This document shows, in pieces, positions 1-9,278 of a stretch of DNA of 64,000 bases; position 1 is the stretch's first letter; each line of letters opens with the position of its first letter. A model generated the notes under the pieces. The model had not been told where the DNA came from. It saw nothing but the letters and a program-made list of their open reading frames with translations, and did not search any database. Source of the DNA: an uncultured Prevotellaceae bacterium. GTDB lineage: Bacteria > Bacteroidota > Bacteroidia > Bacteroidales > Bacteroidaceae. A program made the translations under genes and the position numbers. The DNA is taken from the NCBI GenBank assembly GCA_946188395.1, contig CAMHUU010000014.1, positions 1 through 64,000 on the forward strand, in the 5' to 3' direction.

Positions 1-980
<980 letters not shown>

Positions 981-1015
981 AACTAAAATTACGTAATTCT
1001 TCTCAATTTCGGGTG

Positions 1016-1023
1016 CAAAGGTA
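1016..1023 (-). promoter_or_regulatory. -7 element of typA promoter
   Basis: CAAAGGTA on the plus strand reads TACCTTTG toward typA. No clean TTTG lies 19-21 bases upstream, so the -33 box is weak. The spacer contains one arm of a 12-bp inverted repeat. Confidence 0.55.
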
Positions 1024-1027
1024 CAAC

Positions 1028-1061
1028 TTTTCTGCGAAATATTTGCGCGTTTCGCAGAAAA
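1028..1061. repeat. Inverted repeat between divergent typA and rpsO promoters
   Basis: TTTTCTGCGAAA (1028-1039) and TTTCGCAGAAAA (1050-1061) are perfect 12-bp arms around a 10-base centre. Each arm ends four bases before a TACCTTTG box that reads outward, so the dyad sits inside the spacers of both divergent promoters. It could be an operator or shared promoter architecture. Confidence 0.7.
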
Positions 1062-1073
1062 TTCGTACCTTTG
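1042..1073 (+). promoter_or_regulatory. rpsO promoter P1
   Basis: TTTG (1042-1045), a 20-base spacer and TACCTTTG (1066-1073) match the Bacteroidota housekeeping promoter. It is the distal of two promoters ahead of rpsO. Confidence 0.7.
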
Positions 1074-1084
1074 AACTCTGTTCG

Positions 1085-1157
1085 AAAGTACTTTCGCTCG
1101 AAAAAACAAAAAAAATGTGATTTTCTTTGGTTTTTTGCTCGCTTATTCGTACCTTTG
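1085..1157 (+). promoter_or_regulatory. rpsO promoter P2 with extended upstream element
   Basis: TTTG (1126-1129), a 20-base spacer and TACCTTTG (1150-1157). From about 1085 to 1170 the sequence is closely similar to the rplY promoter region (complement of about 24957-25042), including AAAAATG followed by TTTTC just before the -33 box. The leader to the ATG is about 108 bases and contains a small hairpin (TTCGGA, 1167-1172, with TCCGAA, 1176-1181) that could take part in S15 autoregulation; that role is speculative. Confidence 0.8.
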
Positions 1158-1269
1158 CAGCCGCATTTCGGAAAATCCGAAGCATTTGACGACGTAAACC
1201 GCCCGTGATTAGGCTGGTCAGAACGTCCGAAAGATGTTATTGCAAACTTTATAATCACAATTAAACATT

Positions 1270-1539
1270 ATGTATTTAGATCAAGCTAAGAAGACTGAGA
1301 TCTTCGGCCAGTATGGCAAGAATGCCCAGGACACTGGTTCAGTAGAGAGCCAGGTGGCCCTGTTCACTTACCGCATCAAGCACCTGACGGAGCACCTGAA
1401 GAAGAATCACAAGGACTTCGGAACCGCTCGTGCACTGACCAAGATGGTAGGTCGTCGTCGTAAGCTCCTGAAGTATCTTTACAACAAGGACATCAACCGC
1501 TATCGTGAACTCATCAAGGCTCTCGGCCTGCGTAAGTAA
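1270..1539 (+). CDS. rpsO: 30S ribosomal protein S15
   Basis: The 89-residue product has the standard length of S15 and its typical motifs: TGSVESQVALFTYRIKHLTEHLK for the first helices and GRRRKLLKYL in the 16S rRNA/S6-S18 binding face. S15 binds the central domain of 16S rRNA early in 30S assembly. Two promoters precede the gene and a strong hairpin terminator follows, so it is a single-gene unit. The identification is certain. Confidence 0.98.
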   Translation: MYLDQAKKTEIFGQYGKNAQDTGSVESQVALFTYRIKHLTEHLKKNHKDFGTARALTKMVGRRRKLLKYLYNKDINRYRELIKALGLRK

Positions 1540-1563
1540 TCGAAACGCAAGAGATGTAAAGCA

Positions 1564-1600
1564 TAAAGGCTCGCTGCAAAGCGGGCCTTTATTTTTTTCT
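1564..1600 (+). terminator. rpsO terminator
   Basis: An 11-bp stem, AAAGGCTCGCT (1565-1575) with AGCGGGCCTTT (1580-1590), has a GCAA loop, one G-T pair and a following T run. It is an intrinsic terminator. It also lies past the end of the convergent kinase operon and may work in both directions. Confidence 0.9.
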
Positions 1601-1612
1601 GTGCATCAGTCT

Positions 1613-4387
1613 TTACTGAATGGGTTCCTGGAGTTCAATGGGTACCCAGAACCAGAACGTAGACCCCACGCCCACATCGCCGGTAACGCCAATCTGACCG
1701 CCACTCTTTTCGACGATGGCCTTACAGATGGAGAGGCCAAGACCAGTGCCCTGCACGTAGTCGTTGAGTTTGACGAAGCGTTGGAAGACGGCCTCCTGCT
1801 TCTCCTTGGGGATGCCCGTACCGGTATCCTCGCAATAGAAATAGAGTCCGTCGCGCGAGGTGTTTCCGCCCACGGCCCGCGACTCCTTCCTGTAGCCCAC
1901 GCGGATATGTCCCTCGTGGGTGTACTTGACGGCATTGGTCACGAAATTGGTGAGCAGCTGCTGCAGACGGCCCTTGTCGAGGTAGGCCTTGCAGGTGGTG
2001 TAGGGGTTTTCCTTCTGGAACTCGACGCCAGGTTCCTGGACACGCTGGGCGAGCGTCTGGCAGATGTCGTCGAACACCTTCGCCATATCGACGGTCTCGG
2101 GTTCTATGGCCAGCGACTGTCCCATCGTAGAGGCTTCGAGGATGTCGTTGATGAGTCGCAACAGCATGTCGCAGTTGTTGCGGATGATGCGGATGAACTC
2201 GTGGCGCTCGTCGGCGGTATCGACAGTCTGGAGCAGTCCGCTAAATCCGACGATAGCGTTCAGCGGAGTACGGATTTCGTGGGTCATATTGGCCAAGAAG
2301 GCAGCCTTCATGCGGCCAGAATCCTCGGCGTTGGAACGCTCGCGGCGCAACTGTTCCTGAGCCAGCATAAGTGGCGTGACGTCGCGGGCTATGCCGAAAT
2401 ACTCGACCAGCCGTCCCTGGTCGTCGAGGTGCGGAATGCCGCTGATGGCAAACCACAGGGGACCTTGTTGCAGGGGCGTGTAGTTGTAGTGATGAACGGT
2501 GTGGAAGGGTTTCTTGTCGACAATCTGCTGTCGCAGGAATGCTAACGCCTGTCCGCGTTCCTCGTCGGGAATGCCCATCACGAATTCGTCGAGCTTTTCC
2601 AAATACGGAGGCAGATTGGGCGCATGTGAGAAGTGTATTCTATCGGTTTCGGGGTTGTATATCCACACAAACATGTTGCTCTCCTTCAGCAGATAGGTCA
2701 GTTGGGCATCGTAATGGCTGATGGTTTCGCTGGCCTGCTGCAACAGCTGTTCATGACGGCGCTGCTGCAGATAGAGGTCGCGCTCGGCAGAGATGTCGCG
2801 ACTGGTAACGATATAGTAGACCAGGCGGTCGTCATCGTCGATGATGGGTCGGATGCGCGTCTCGATAAACGTATCAATACCTAACGTCGGGAAGCGCATG
2901 GCTCGGCAGACATGAAGCGATTCGCGTGTTCCTGGGAGATATTCGCCCAAGAAGCCAGGCTCGTCGAACAGCGACATCTTGCGGAAGAACTGCTCGGAGG
3001 CATCGTCCATGTGGCACAGCTCGCGCATCTTCTGGTTGAAGTCGAGCAGGTGGCCCGCGGCATCGTAGAACGACATGGCGATGAGGTTCGTGTCGAAGAT
3101 TTTCTGATAGCGGTTGCCCAGTATGTCGTTGCGACGCTCTTCCTCAAGCTCGCGGGTGATGTCGCGGCCGCTGTAGACGATATGATGAGCCTTACCGCCT
3201 TCGCGTTCTATCATGGCACCGCCCAGCACATCGACCCAGTGGGGTTCCTCGTCAGTGCCCATATTCACATGGAACTGGTACTCGCAGTGGTCAATTTCGC
3301 CAGCCTTCATGCTTTCGTTCAGATTGTGAAGTTGCATGCCCTGATTGCCAGCCAAACGCTTCAAGAAATCCCGTCCATTCATCGGGAAGGGCAGCAGATG
3401 ACCATAGCGGTTGTACAGCATATAGTTGCTGAGGTCGAGTTCAATGACGTAGAACTCGCCCATATTGATTGCCTTGTCCATCATCTGGTGCAAGTCGTTG
3501 TTTCTGCGCACAGCAGCTTTGACACGCGACACCGTCAGGCGGCTCAGCAGGAAGGCGATGAAGCCCGCAATGACCAGGCCGACGAGGATAATGATGGCCA
3601 CAGGTGACGCATCGTCGTGGACGCGCTCAGGGTGGAACCATTTGTCGTAGATGGATTGCAGTTCGCCAGCCTGTTCCAAGCGGGTGAATTCGTCGTCGAT
3701 GATGTCAACAATCTCCTTGTCGTATCCAATGATGCGCAACTCGCCGGCAGGAATGTCAATGCGGTCGAGCACAAGGCTATCGAAATGATACTCCTGCATC
3801 TTGCGCTTGAGGGGTTCCTCGCCCCAGATGAAATAGCGGCTCTGCTTGTTGCGAACGGCCAGAAGCCCCTCCTTCGGAGAGCAATAGCGGATGCCAAAGG
3901 CTGAGTCGCAACGCTCCTGAATCTGCCATGCGGCATAGTCGGAACGCTTGACAAGAATGGTGTCGTTCTTGCCTAAATCGGCAATGTGCTGCAGGGGTGG
4001 TGTGTCGATGTGACGCACGGTACGCAGATTATAGTAGTTGATGTATTTCTGCGTAGCGACAAACGGACGGCGCTTATAAATGTAGGACAGGGCGTGGATG
4101 AGATCGGCATCATGGTGTTCGAACATCATGGTGGCTTCGTGCCACTCCTGCATTACAAACCTGTGGGGAATGTCCAGACGATTGAGTATCAGGTCGAGCA
4201 CTTCGACATTGTATCCTGAAGGCTGGCCGTTGGAATCGAGAAATTCGAAGGGGCGGAAGTCCCAGTCGCAGACGATGGTCAGCGGATTGTTGTTGGTGTA
4301 GCCATAGAACTCCTTGGCCTGAACGGAGGCGACAGGTCCGATGCACAACAGGAGGAGCAACAATATGTCGTAGAGTCGTTTGTTCAT
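1613..4387 (-). CDS. BvgS-like sensor histidine kinase, catalytic (H-type), with periplasmic solute-binding domain
   Basis: 924 residues. A signal peptide (1-25) is followed by a periplasmic SBP_bac_3 domain (about 29-255, with ICDWDFRPFEF-like start and YNVEVLDLIL), one membrane segment (about 262-284), several PAS-like regions, HisKA and HATPase_c. The phosphoacceptor is intact: NMTHEIRTPLNAIVGFS, His703. The N-box FVTNAVKYT, G1 box DTGTGIP and G2 box GTGLGLSI are also intact, so it should autophosphorylate. It carries no receiver domain and no response regulator gene adjoins it. It is the last gene of the operon, 12 bases after a paralogue lacking the phosphoacceptor. SBP_bac_3 domains usually bind amino acids or related small ligands; the actual ligand is unknown. 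Confidence 0.9.
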   Translation of the reverse strand: MNKRLYDILLLLLLCIGPVASVQAKEFYGYTNNNPLTIVCDWDFRPFEFLDSNGQPSGYNVEVLDLILNRLDIPHRFVMQEWHEATMMFEHHDADLIHALSYIYKRRPFVATQKYINYYNLRTVRHIDTPPLQHIADLGKNDTILVKRSDYAAWQIQERCDSAFGIRYCSPKEGLLAVRNKQSRYFIWGEEPLKRKMQEYHFDSLVLDRIDIPAGELRIIGYDKEIVDIIDDEFTRLEQAGELQSIYDKWFHPERVHDDASPVAIIILVGLVIAGFIAFLLSRLTVSRVKAAVRRNNDLHQMMDKAINMGEFYVIELDLSNYMLYNRYGHLLPFPMNGRDFLKRLAGNQGMQLHNLNESMKAGEIDHCEYQFHVNMGTDEEPHWVDVLGGAMIEREGGKAHHIVYSGRDITRELEEERRNDILGNRYQKIFDTNLIAMSFYDAAGHLLDFNQKMRELCHMDDASEQFFRKMSLFDEPGFLGEYLPGTRESLHVCRAMRFPTLGIDTFIETRIRPIIDDDDRLVYYIVTSRDISAERDLYLQQRRHEQLLQQASETISHYDAQLTYLLKESNMFVWIYNPETDRIHFSHAPNLPPYLEKLDEFVMGIPDEERGQALAFLRQQIVDKKPFHTVHHYNYTPLQQGPLWFAISGIPHLDDQGRLVEYFGIARDVTPLMLAQEQLRRERSNAEDSGRMKAAFLANMTHEIRTPLNAIVGFSGLLQTVDTADERHEFIRIIRNNCDMLLRLINDILEASTMGQSLAIEPETVDMAKVFDDICQTLAQRVQEPGVEFQKENPYTTCKAYLDKGRLQQLLTNFVTNAVKYTHEGHIRVGYRKESRAVGGNTSRDGLYFYCEDTGTGIPKEKQEAVFQRFVKLNDYVQGTGLGLSICKAIVEKSGGQIGVTGDVGVGSTFWFWVPIELQEPIQ

Positions 4388-4399
4388 TGCGTGGTCACA

Positions 4400-7201
4400 T
4401 TATGGTTTTCTCACTATCTCGCTACACTTACAGGGTACTGATATCCAAATCATCGTGCCCGCAGCGGCATCGGATTTCATGCGGATTTTGCCGCCCATCT
4501 GGCGAATGAGTTCGTTACAGATGCTCATCTCAAGGCCGGTACCATGTTCGCGGGAAAGAATGAATCGGTCGAAGAGGTGGGGAATGATTTCTTCGGGAAC
4601 GCCTCCATCAGTAGCATGAAGAGCTATGATAAGGTCTTCGCCGGTATAATCGCAACGGACGCGGACCTGTCCTTCCTTGGTAAAGAAGGCGGCAGTGGAC
4701 ACGAAATGATCGATGACGATGCCCAGATTTTGGGCGTCCACCTCGACAACGAGATGCTCGTAGGGATTCTCGACGGAATAGTTGACTTCCGGACGCTGAT
4801 GCTGGAAGAATGCCGACTGACAGCGCGAATCGAAAATCGGTGAGAGGTCCGTCATTTGCGGTTTGATTTCAATCATCTGTGCATCGAGACGCGACAGGAA
4901 GAGGATGTCGTTGATGAGTGCCAGGAGGTATTCGGAATTGTCGCGGATTTCGCGGATGAAGAGTGCCTCGTCGTCGGAGGAATGCTCCTGCTCGAAGAGG
5001 TCGGAGAAGCCCACGACAGAATGAAGCGGGGTGCGGATCTCATAACTCATATTGTGGAGGAAGGCATTCTGCACCGTCTCGACTTCGCGGGCCTTGCTGG
5101 TTTCCTCAGCCAAAGCCTCTTCCATAGCTTTCAGTTCGCTGATGTCACGAATCATTCCGAAATAACTGACAACCTGCCCATCATCGTCTAGCGTAGGAAC
5201 GAACGACAGCAGCAGGCTGAGCGGATAGCCGTCCTTGAGGCGAAGCGTAGTCTTGATGGTGGCATTGATTGGCTGCTGCGAGCGGTTGTCCATCGCGTTG
5301 AGCACGCGCTGAGCCATCTTCTTCGACTCGTCGTCGAGCAGCGAGATACAGCGTGTTTGCGTCATGCGATACTGCTCGTGACCAATCTGACTGTAGATGA
5401 CCAGCATGTGGGTATCGGGCGAATAGTCGATGAGACGCACGCCACCATACTGCAACACGAAGTCGATGTTGCGAATGTAGGTACGCGTCTCTTCGTTGGC
5501 CTGTTCAAGCTTGGCCACGTTCTGGCGCAGCTGGTTGTAGGCCTTGGCTACTTCCGTCACGTCGCGGCCTGTGCCATAGACAGCCAGCAGCTTCCCGTCA
5601 TCGGCTCGTACGGGAACGAGTTGGAGTTCGTAGAGCAACTCAGGACGCTTCAGGTATTTGTTCAGGGCACGGTCGTCGTCAGGGGCCTTGAAGAGCTGCG
5701 TGAGATAAGTATAGTCGATGTTCTCGATATTGATGTCGTCCATGCCCAACACCTGCTGAAGAGTGATCTTCGACTGGAGAACTTGGTCGAAATTGCCCTT
5801 AAATGCGGAGGTAGCCTTTGGATTCATGCCGATGATGACGCCATGCTCGTCGTAAGCCACCGTATCGACCATCGACGATTCGAAGATAGACTGATAGCGC
5901 AGCATGGTGTCTTTGACCTCCTGCTGGCGGAGTTTCTCGTCGGTGACGTCAGACAAAGTGCCGATGAGCACTTCGGGATGACCGTTTTTATCGCAATGCA
6001 ATACAGAGATTTCGAGTGTGAAATAACGGTGTCCCAAGTGGCTGTCTGGTCTCGACTGCACGTCTAGGGTTACCTTTTCCTGCTCTTGGCGGCCTACCTG
6101 TTGCAGAGCGTCGATGACGGGGGTATGGTATTCTTCCTTGAGGGGTTGGATGAATACGTAAGGCAAGATACCCTCTGCCTCCAATCGTCCGTTGCTGTCG
6201 AAACGGGTGATGGTGCGGTTCTTCAGCGTATAAAGGAAGAAACGCACGTGACTGGTTTTCAGGATGAGCGACAGGCGGTCGTTGCTCTGCCGGATGTCTT
6301 TGGTCATCTTCTTTTCGTATCGCCGATAGACGAAATAGTAGCCCAGGAAGAAGAGTGTCAGCAACAGCATGACGAGGATGGCCTGCCAAATCCATGTAGG
6401 CACACCGGATTCGGTACGCTCAGGGTAAAACCACTTGTTCTGAATGGCCTGCAGACGTCCCGATGCGTTCAGTCCGGAATATACGCTGTCCATTTTGTGG
6501 AGCAGGTTGAGGTCGTGCATCATGAACTTGTATTCTCCGTGAGGCACGTTAACAGGCTTCAACTCCAAATCATCGTACTGGAACTTTTGGATGAGCCACT
6601 TCAGACAGATGGTGTTCCACACGATGCGAGTATCGGGATTGTTATGGACAAACTGCACGGCTTCGCGCATATCGTCGTAAATAATAGCGTTGTTGCCCCA
6701 GCCGCGCTGCACCATAAACATATGGCTGAAACTACCTCCATGGACAATGACGCGATGGTTAGCCAGATCCTCGTAGGTGTTAATAATCTGGGGGTCATCC
6801 TTTCTGCGAAGCACGCTATGGGTGAAAATCTGAATCACCGACTTGCCGTAGGTGGCATAATCGTCGTGAAGATGATCCTCCATACCGATTTTCAGGTCGC
6901 AATGGCCGGCCTTGAGGTCCTCCAGCGCCTCCTTGGTGGGTTTCAGTTTGATGACGTAGGGGATGTCGAGCTCCTGGAAGATCATCTTCAGCAGGTCGAC
7001 GTTATAACCCACCGCCTCGCCGTTCTCGTTCAGGAATACATAGGGCCAAAGGTCCCAGGCATCTTCGTAAATGAGGGGGTGTTCTTCGGTATACACCCTG
7101 ACAGAATCCTTGCCGGCAGCAGAAAGCGACAGACAGGAACAGGCCAGAAGGCCAAGCACCAGGAGTGCTTTGAACAGAGAGTTGCAGCGGGTGTACTTCA
7201 T
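4400..7201 (-). CDS. SBP-containing histidine kinase paralogue lacking the phosphoacceptor His (Y-type, probable pseudokinase)
   Basis: 933 residues with the same plan as its downstream neighbour: signal peptide (1-29), SBP_bac_3 domain (about 33-260), membrane segment (about 270-292), PAS-like regions, HisKA-like and HATPase-like domains. The phosphoacceptor motif reads NMSYEIRTPLHSVVGFS: Tyr720 replaces the His. The N-box reads HFVSTAAFFT, losing the Mg-binding Asn, and the G1 box is DGGVP instead of DxGxG. GTGLEMSI remains at G2. Autokinase activity is therefore unlikely. It could be a ligand-sensing partner that dimerises with a catalytic paralogue. Its ATG overlaps the preceding gene's stop (ATGA, 7198-7201), which implies translational coupling. 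Confidence 0.88.
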   Translation of the reverse strand: MKYTRCNSLFKALLVLGLLACSCLSLSAAGKDSVRVYTEEHPLIYEDAWDLWPYVFLNENGEAVGYNVDLLKMIFQELDIPYVIKLKPTKEALEDLKAGHCDLKIGMEDHLHDDYATYGKSVIQIFTHSVLRRKDDPQIINTYEDLANHRVIVHGGSFSHMFMVQRGWGNNAIIYDDMREAVQFVHNNPDTRIVWNTICLKWLIQKFQYDDLELKPVNVPHGEYKFMMHDLNLLHKMDSVYSGLNASGRLQAIQNKWFYPERTESGVPTWIWQAILVMLLLTLFFLGYYFVYRRYEKKMTKDIRQSNDRLSLILKTSHVRFFLYTLKNRTITRFDSNGRLEAEGILPYVFIQPLKEEYHTPVIDALQQVGRQEQEKVTLDVQSRPDSHLGHRYFTLEISVLHCDKNGHPEVLIGTLSDVTDEKLRQQEVKDTMLRYQSIFESSMVDTVAYDEHGVIIGMNPKATSAFKGNFDQVLQSKITLQQVLGMDDINIENIDYTYLTQLFKAPDDDRALNKYLKRPELLYELQLVPVRADDGKLLAVYGTGRDVTEVAKAYNQLRQNVAKLEQANEETRTYIRNIDFVLQYGGVRLIDYSPDTHMLVIYSQIGHEQYRMTQTRCISLLDDESKKMAQRVLNAMDNRSQQPINATIKTTLRLKDGYPLSLLLSFVPTLDDDGQVVSYFGMIRDISELKAMEEALAEETSKAREVETVQNAFLHNMSYEIRTPLHSVVGFSDLFEQEHSSDDEALFIREIRDNSEYLLALINDILFLSRLDAQMIEIKPQMTDLSPIFDSRCQSAFFQHQRPEVNYSVENPYEHLVVEVDAQNLGIVIDHFVSTAAFFTKEGQVRVRCDYTGEDLIIALHATDGGVPEEIIPHLFDRFILSREHGTGLEMSICNELIRQMGGKIRMKSDAAAGTMIWISVPCKCSEIVRKP

Positions 7202-9258
7202 GAGGCTACAGGTTTTTCTTTCACTTCACGCACGTTGACAGGTATCCAGAACCAGAACGTTGACCCTTGTCCGACTTCACTCTGCAAACCTATCTCACCG
7301 CCACAGCGTTCGACAATGGCCTTACAGATGGGCAGGCCGAGACCCGTGCCCTGCACGTAGTCGTTGAGTTTGACAAAACGCTCGAAGATGGCAGCATGCT
7401 TGTCTTGTGGAATTCCCGAACCGGTGTCTTCGCAATAGGCGTAAATGCCCTGCTGTCCACGACGTTCTTCCAAGTGGTAACCCACGCGGATATGTCCCTG
7501 ATGGGTATATTTGACGGCATTGGTCACGAAATTGGTCAACACCTGTTTGATGCGATCGCTGTCCAGCCGTGTCAGGAACACCTCGTAGGGGTTGTCCGTT
7601 TGGAACTCAACGCCTGGCTCCTGCACACGCTGACCTAGCGTCTTGGCCAGTTCCTCGAAGTCCTGTGAGGCATCGACGTCATGGGGAACAATTTCCATCG
7701 CATTGGCATCCATGTTGCTGAGCACCAGGATGTCGTTAATGAGTCTGAGCAGCATGTCGCAGTTATTGTGGATGACACGAATCATCTCGCGCTTGTCGTC
7801 GGGCGACTCAATGGCCTGCAACAGGTCGGTGAATCCGACGATGGCATTGAGCGGGGTGCGGATCTCGTGGGTCATATTGGCCAAGAAGACAGACTTCAGA
7901 CGTCCCGAGTCGTTGGCACGCTCCGTCTCGCGCTTCAACTGCTCCTGTTTCTTCATCATGCCCGAGATGTTACGTATCAAGCCAAAGGCACCAGTCAACT
8001 GTCCATTGTCGTCGTAAATGGGAATGCTGTTAATCTGGTTCCACTGCGTCTCGCCACTATCGTGGAACACGGGACGCATCTCGGCCGTCAGACTCATCGG
8101 GCGCGTATAGTTCTTAAACGGATCTTCGAAACCCAACCGCATGGCTTCCGGTTCGTCGATGAAGTAATCCTCCATCTCCTCGTAGGTCAATTCCTTCTCC
8201 AGCGTACCCAGCCCCTTGAAGAAGCTGACCTTACGATCCGCGAACGACGAACGCCAAGCTCGCATATCACAGGCTTCCATCATGTAGTGCAGCTCCTCTT
8301 CGTAGCGCATGATTTCCTCGTTGACCTTCTGAATCTGGATATCGTTCAGCTTGGCCTGCAAGTACAGCTGGCGTTCTTCGGTGATATTACGCACAGCAAT
8401 GGCGATATACACCAGTTCACCATCGTCGTCGCAAATGGGATGCAGATGAATCTCCAAATAGTCGTGGATGCCTCGCTCGGGAACGATGCTCTGCGAACAA
8501 CACCATAGCTCTTCGATATTGCTCTTGTCGAGAAGCTCGTTGAAAGGCATTGCCTCGAAGAGATTCGTATTTGAGAAATACTCGTCGAAAGTTTCCGTGT
8601 CGAAATGACAGATGTCACGCATCTCCTTGTTGGCGTTCAACAACCAACCGTCCGGACTATAGAACGACAAGCCAACAATTGAATGTTCGAAAATCAGTCG
8701 GTACTTATCCGTCAGTTCTTCCTCACGGAGTTCCTGTTCGCGAAGCTCCGTCTCATCATGCAGCGTACTAATGATACTCTGGGGAATATTCGTACCAGGC
8801 GTCATTTCCACCACGCTGACATTATGCATATAGCCCCACTGGGGTTGCTCGCCAGTGAAATCGAAATTCCAGCGATAGAAGAATTCGTCGCGCCGTACCT
8901 TGCCGGCTATCATCTGACGGAAATGGTGCACCGTCTCTTCCTTGTCATCAGGGTGGAGGTGGCTTTTCCATTCTTCCGACGTCAAACCTTTGTCAGGAAA
9001 GAGATATCCATAGAGCTGGTAGATATATCCTTCGCGGATGACATAGCGCACCACATTGCTAGCGGTAGTCTTGACGGCCTGTTCCATCATTTTTCCCGTA
9101 AAGTGGGTTTCTGCCATGCGTTTACGCACACGCCTCACCACGATGATGTTATCGATAAGCATGATGAGAAAAGCGGACGCAATCAGCACAAACAACACCG
9201 TGGGGATGAACTGGAACGTCCAAGCAGCTGATATTATATATAGGTATGCGTACGTCAT
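7198..9258 (-). CDS. PAS-domain sensor histidine kinase, catalytic (H-type), no extracytoplasmic sensor domain
   Basis: 686 residues. One membrane segment near the N-terminus (about 16-38) replaces the signal peptide and SBP domain of the longer paralogues. PAS-like domains follow, including a typical PAC stretch ending AFGLIRNISG. HisKA has NMTHEIRTPLNAIVGFT with His464. The N-box is FVTNAVKYT, G1 is DTGSGIP and G2 is GTGLGLPI, all intact. The ATPase core resembles the 1613-4387 paralogue closely at both protein and DNA level, which suggests duplication or gene conversion. It is second in the operon, 20 bases after the first gene and overlapping the third by 4 bases. No receiver or output domain is present. 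Confidence 0.88.
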   Translation of the reverse strand: MTYAYLYIISAAWTFQFIPTVLFVLIASAFLIMLIDNIIVVRRVRKRMAETHFTGKMMEQAVKTTASNVVRYVIREGYIYQLYGYLFPDKGLTSEEWKSHLHPDDKEETVHHFRQMIAGKVRRDEFFYRWNFDFTGEQPQWGYMHNVSVVEMTPGTNIPQSIISTLHDETELREQELREEELTDKYRLIFEHSIVGLSFYSPDGWLLNANKEMRDICHFDTETFDEYFSNTNLFEAMPFNELLDKSNIEELWCCSQSIVPERGIHDYLEIHLHPICDDDGELVYIAIAVRNITEERQLYLQAKLNDIQIQKVNEEIMRYEEELHYMMEACDMRAWRSSFADRKVSFFKGLGTLEKELTYEEMEDYFIDEPEAMRLGFEDPFKNYTRPMSLTAEMRPVFHDSGETQWNQINSIPIYDDNGQLTGAFGLIRNISGMMKKQEQLKRETERANDSGRLKSVFLANMTHEIRTPLNAIVGFTDLLQAIESPDDKREMIRVIHNNCDMLLRLINDILVLSNMDANAMEIVPHDVDASQDFEELAKTLGQRVQEPGVEFQTDNPYEVFLTRLDSDRIKQVLTNFVTNAVKYTHQGHIRVGYHLEERRGQQGIYAYCEDTGSGIPQDKHAAIFERFVKLNDYVQGTGLGLPICKAIVERCGGEIGLQSEVGQGSTFWFWIPVNVREVKEKPVAS

Positions 9259-9278
9259 ATATGGAATCGGATGATGGA

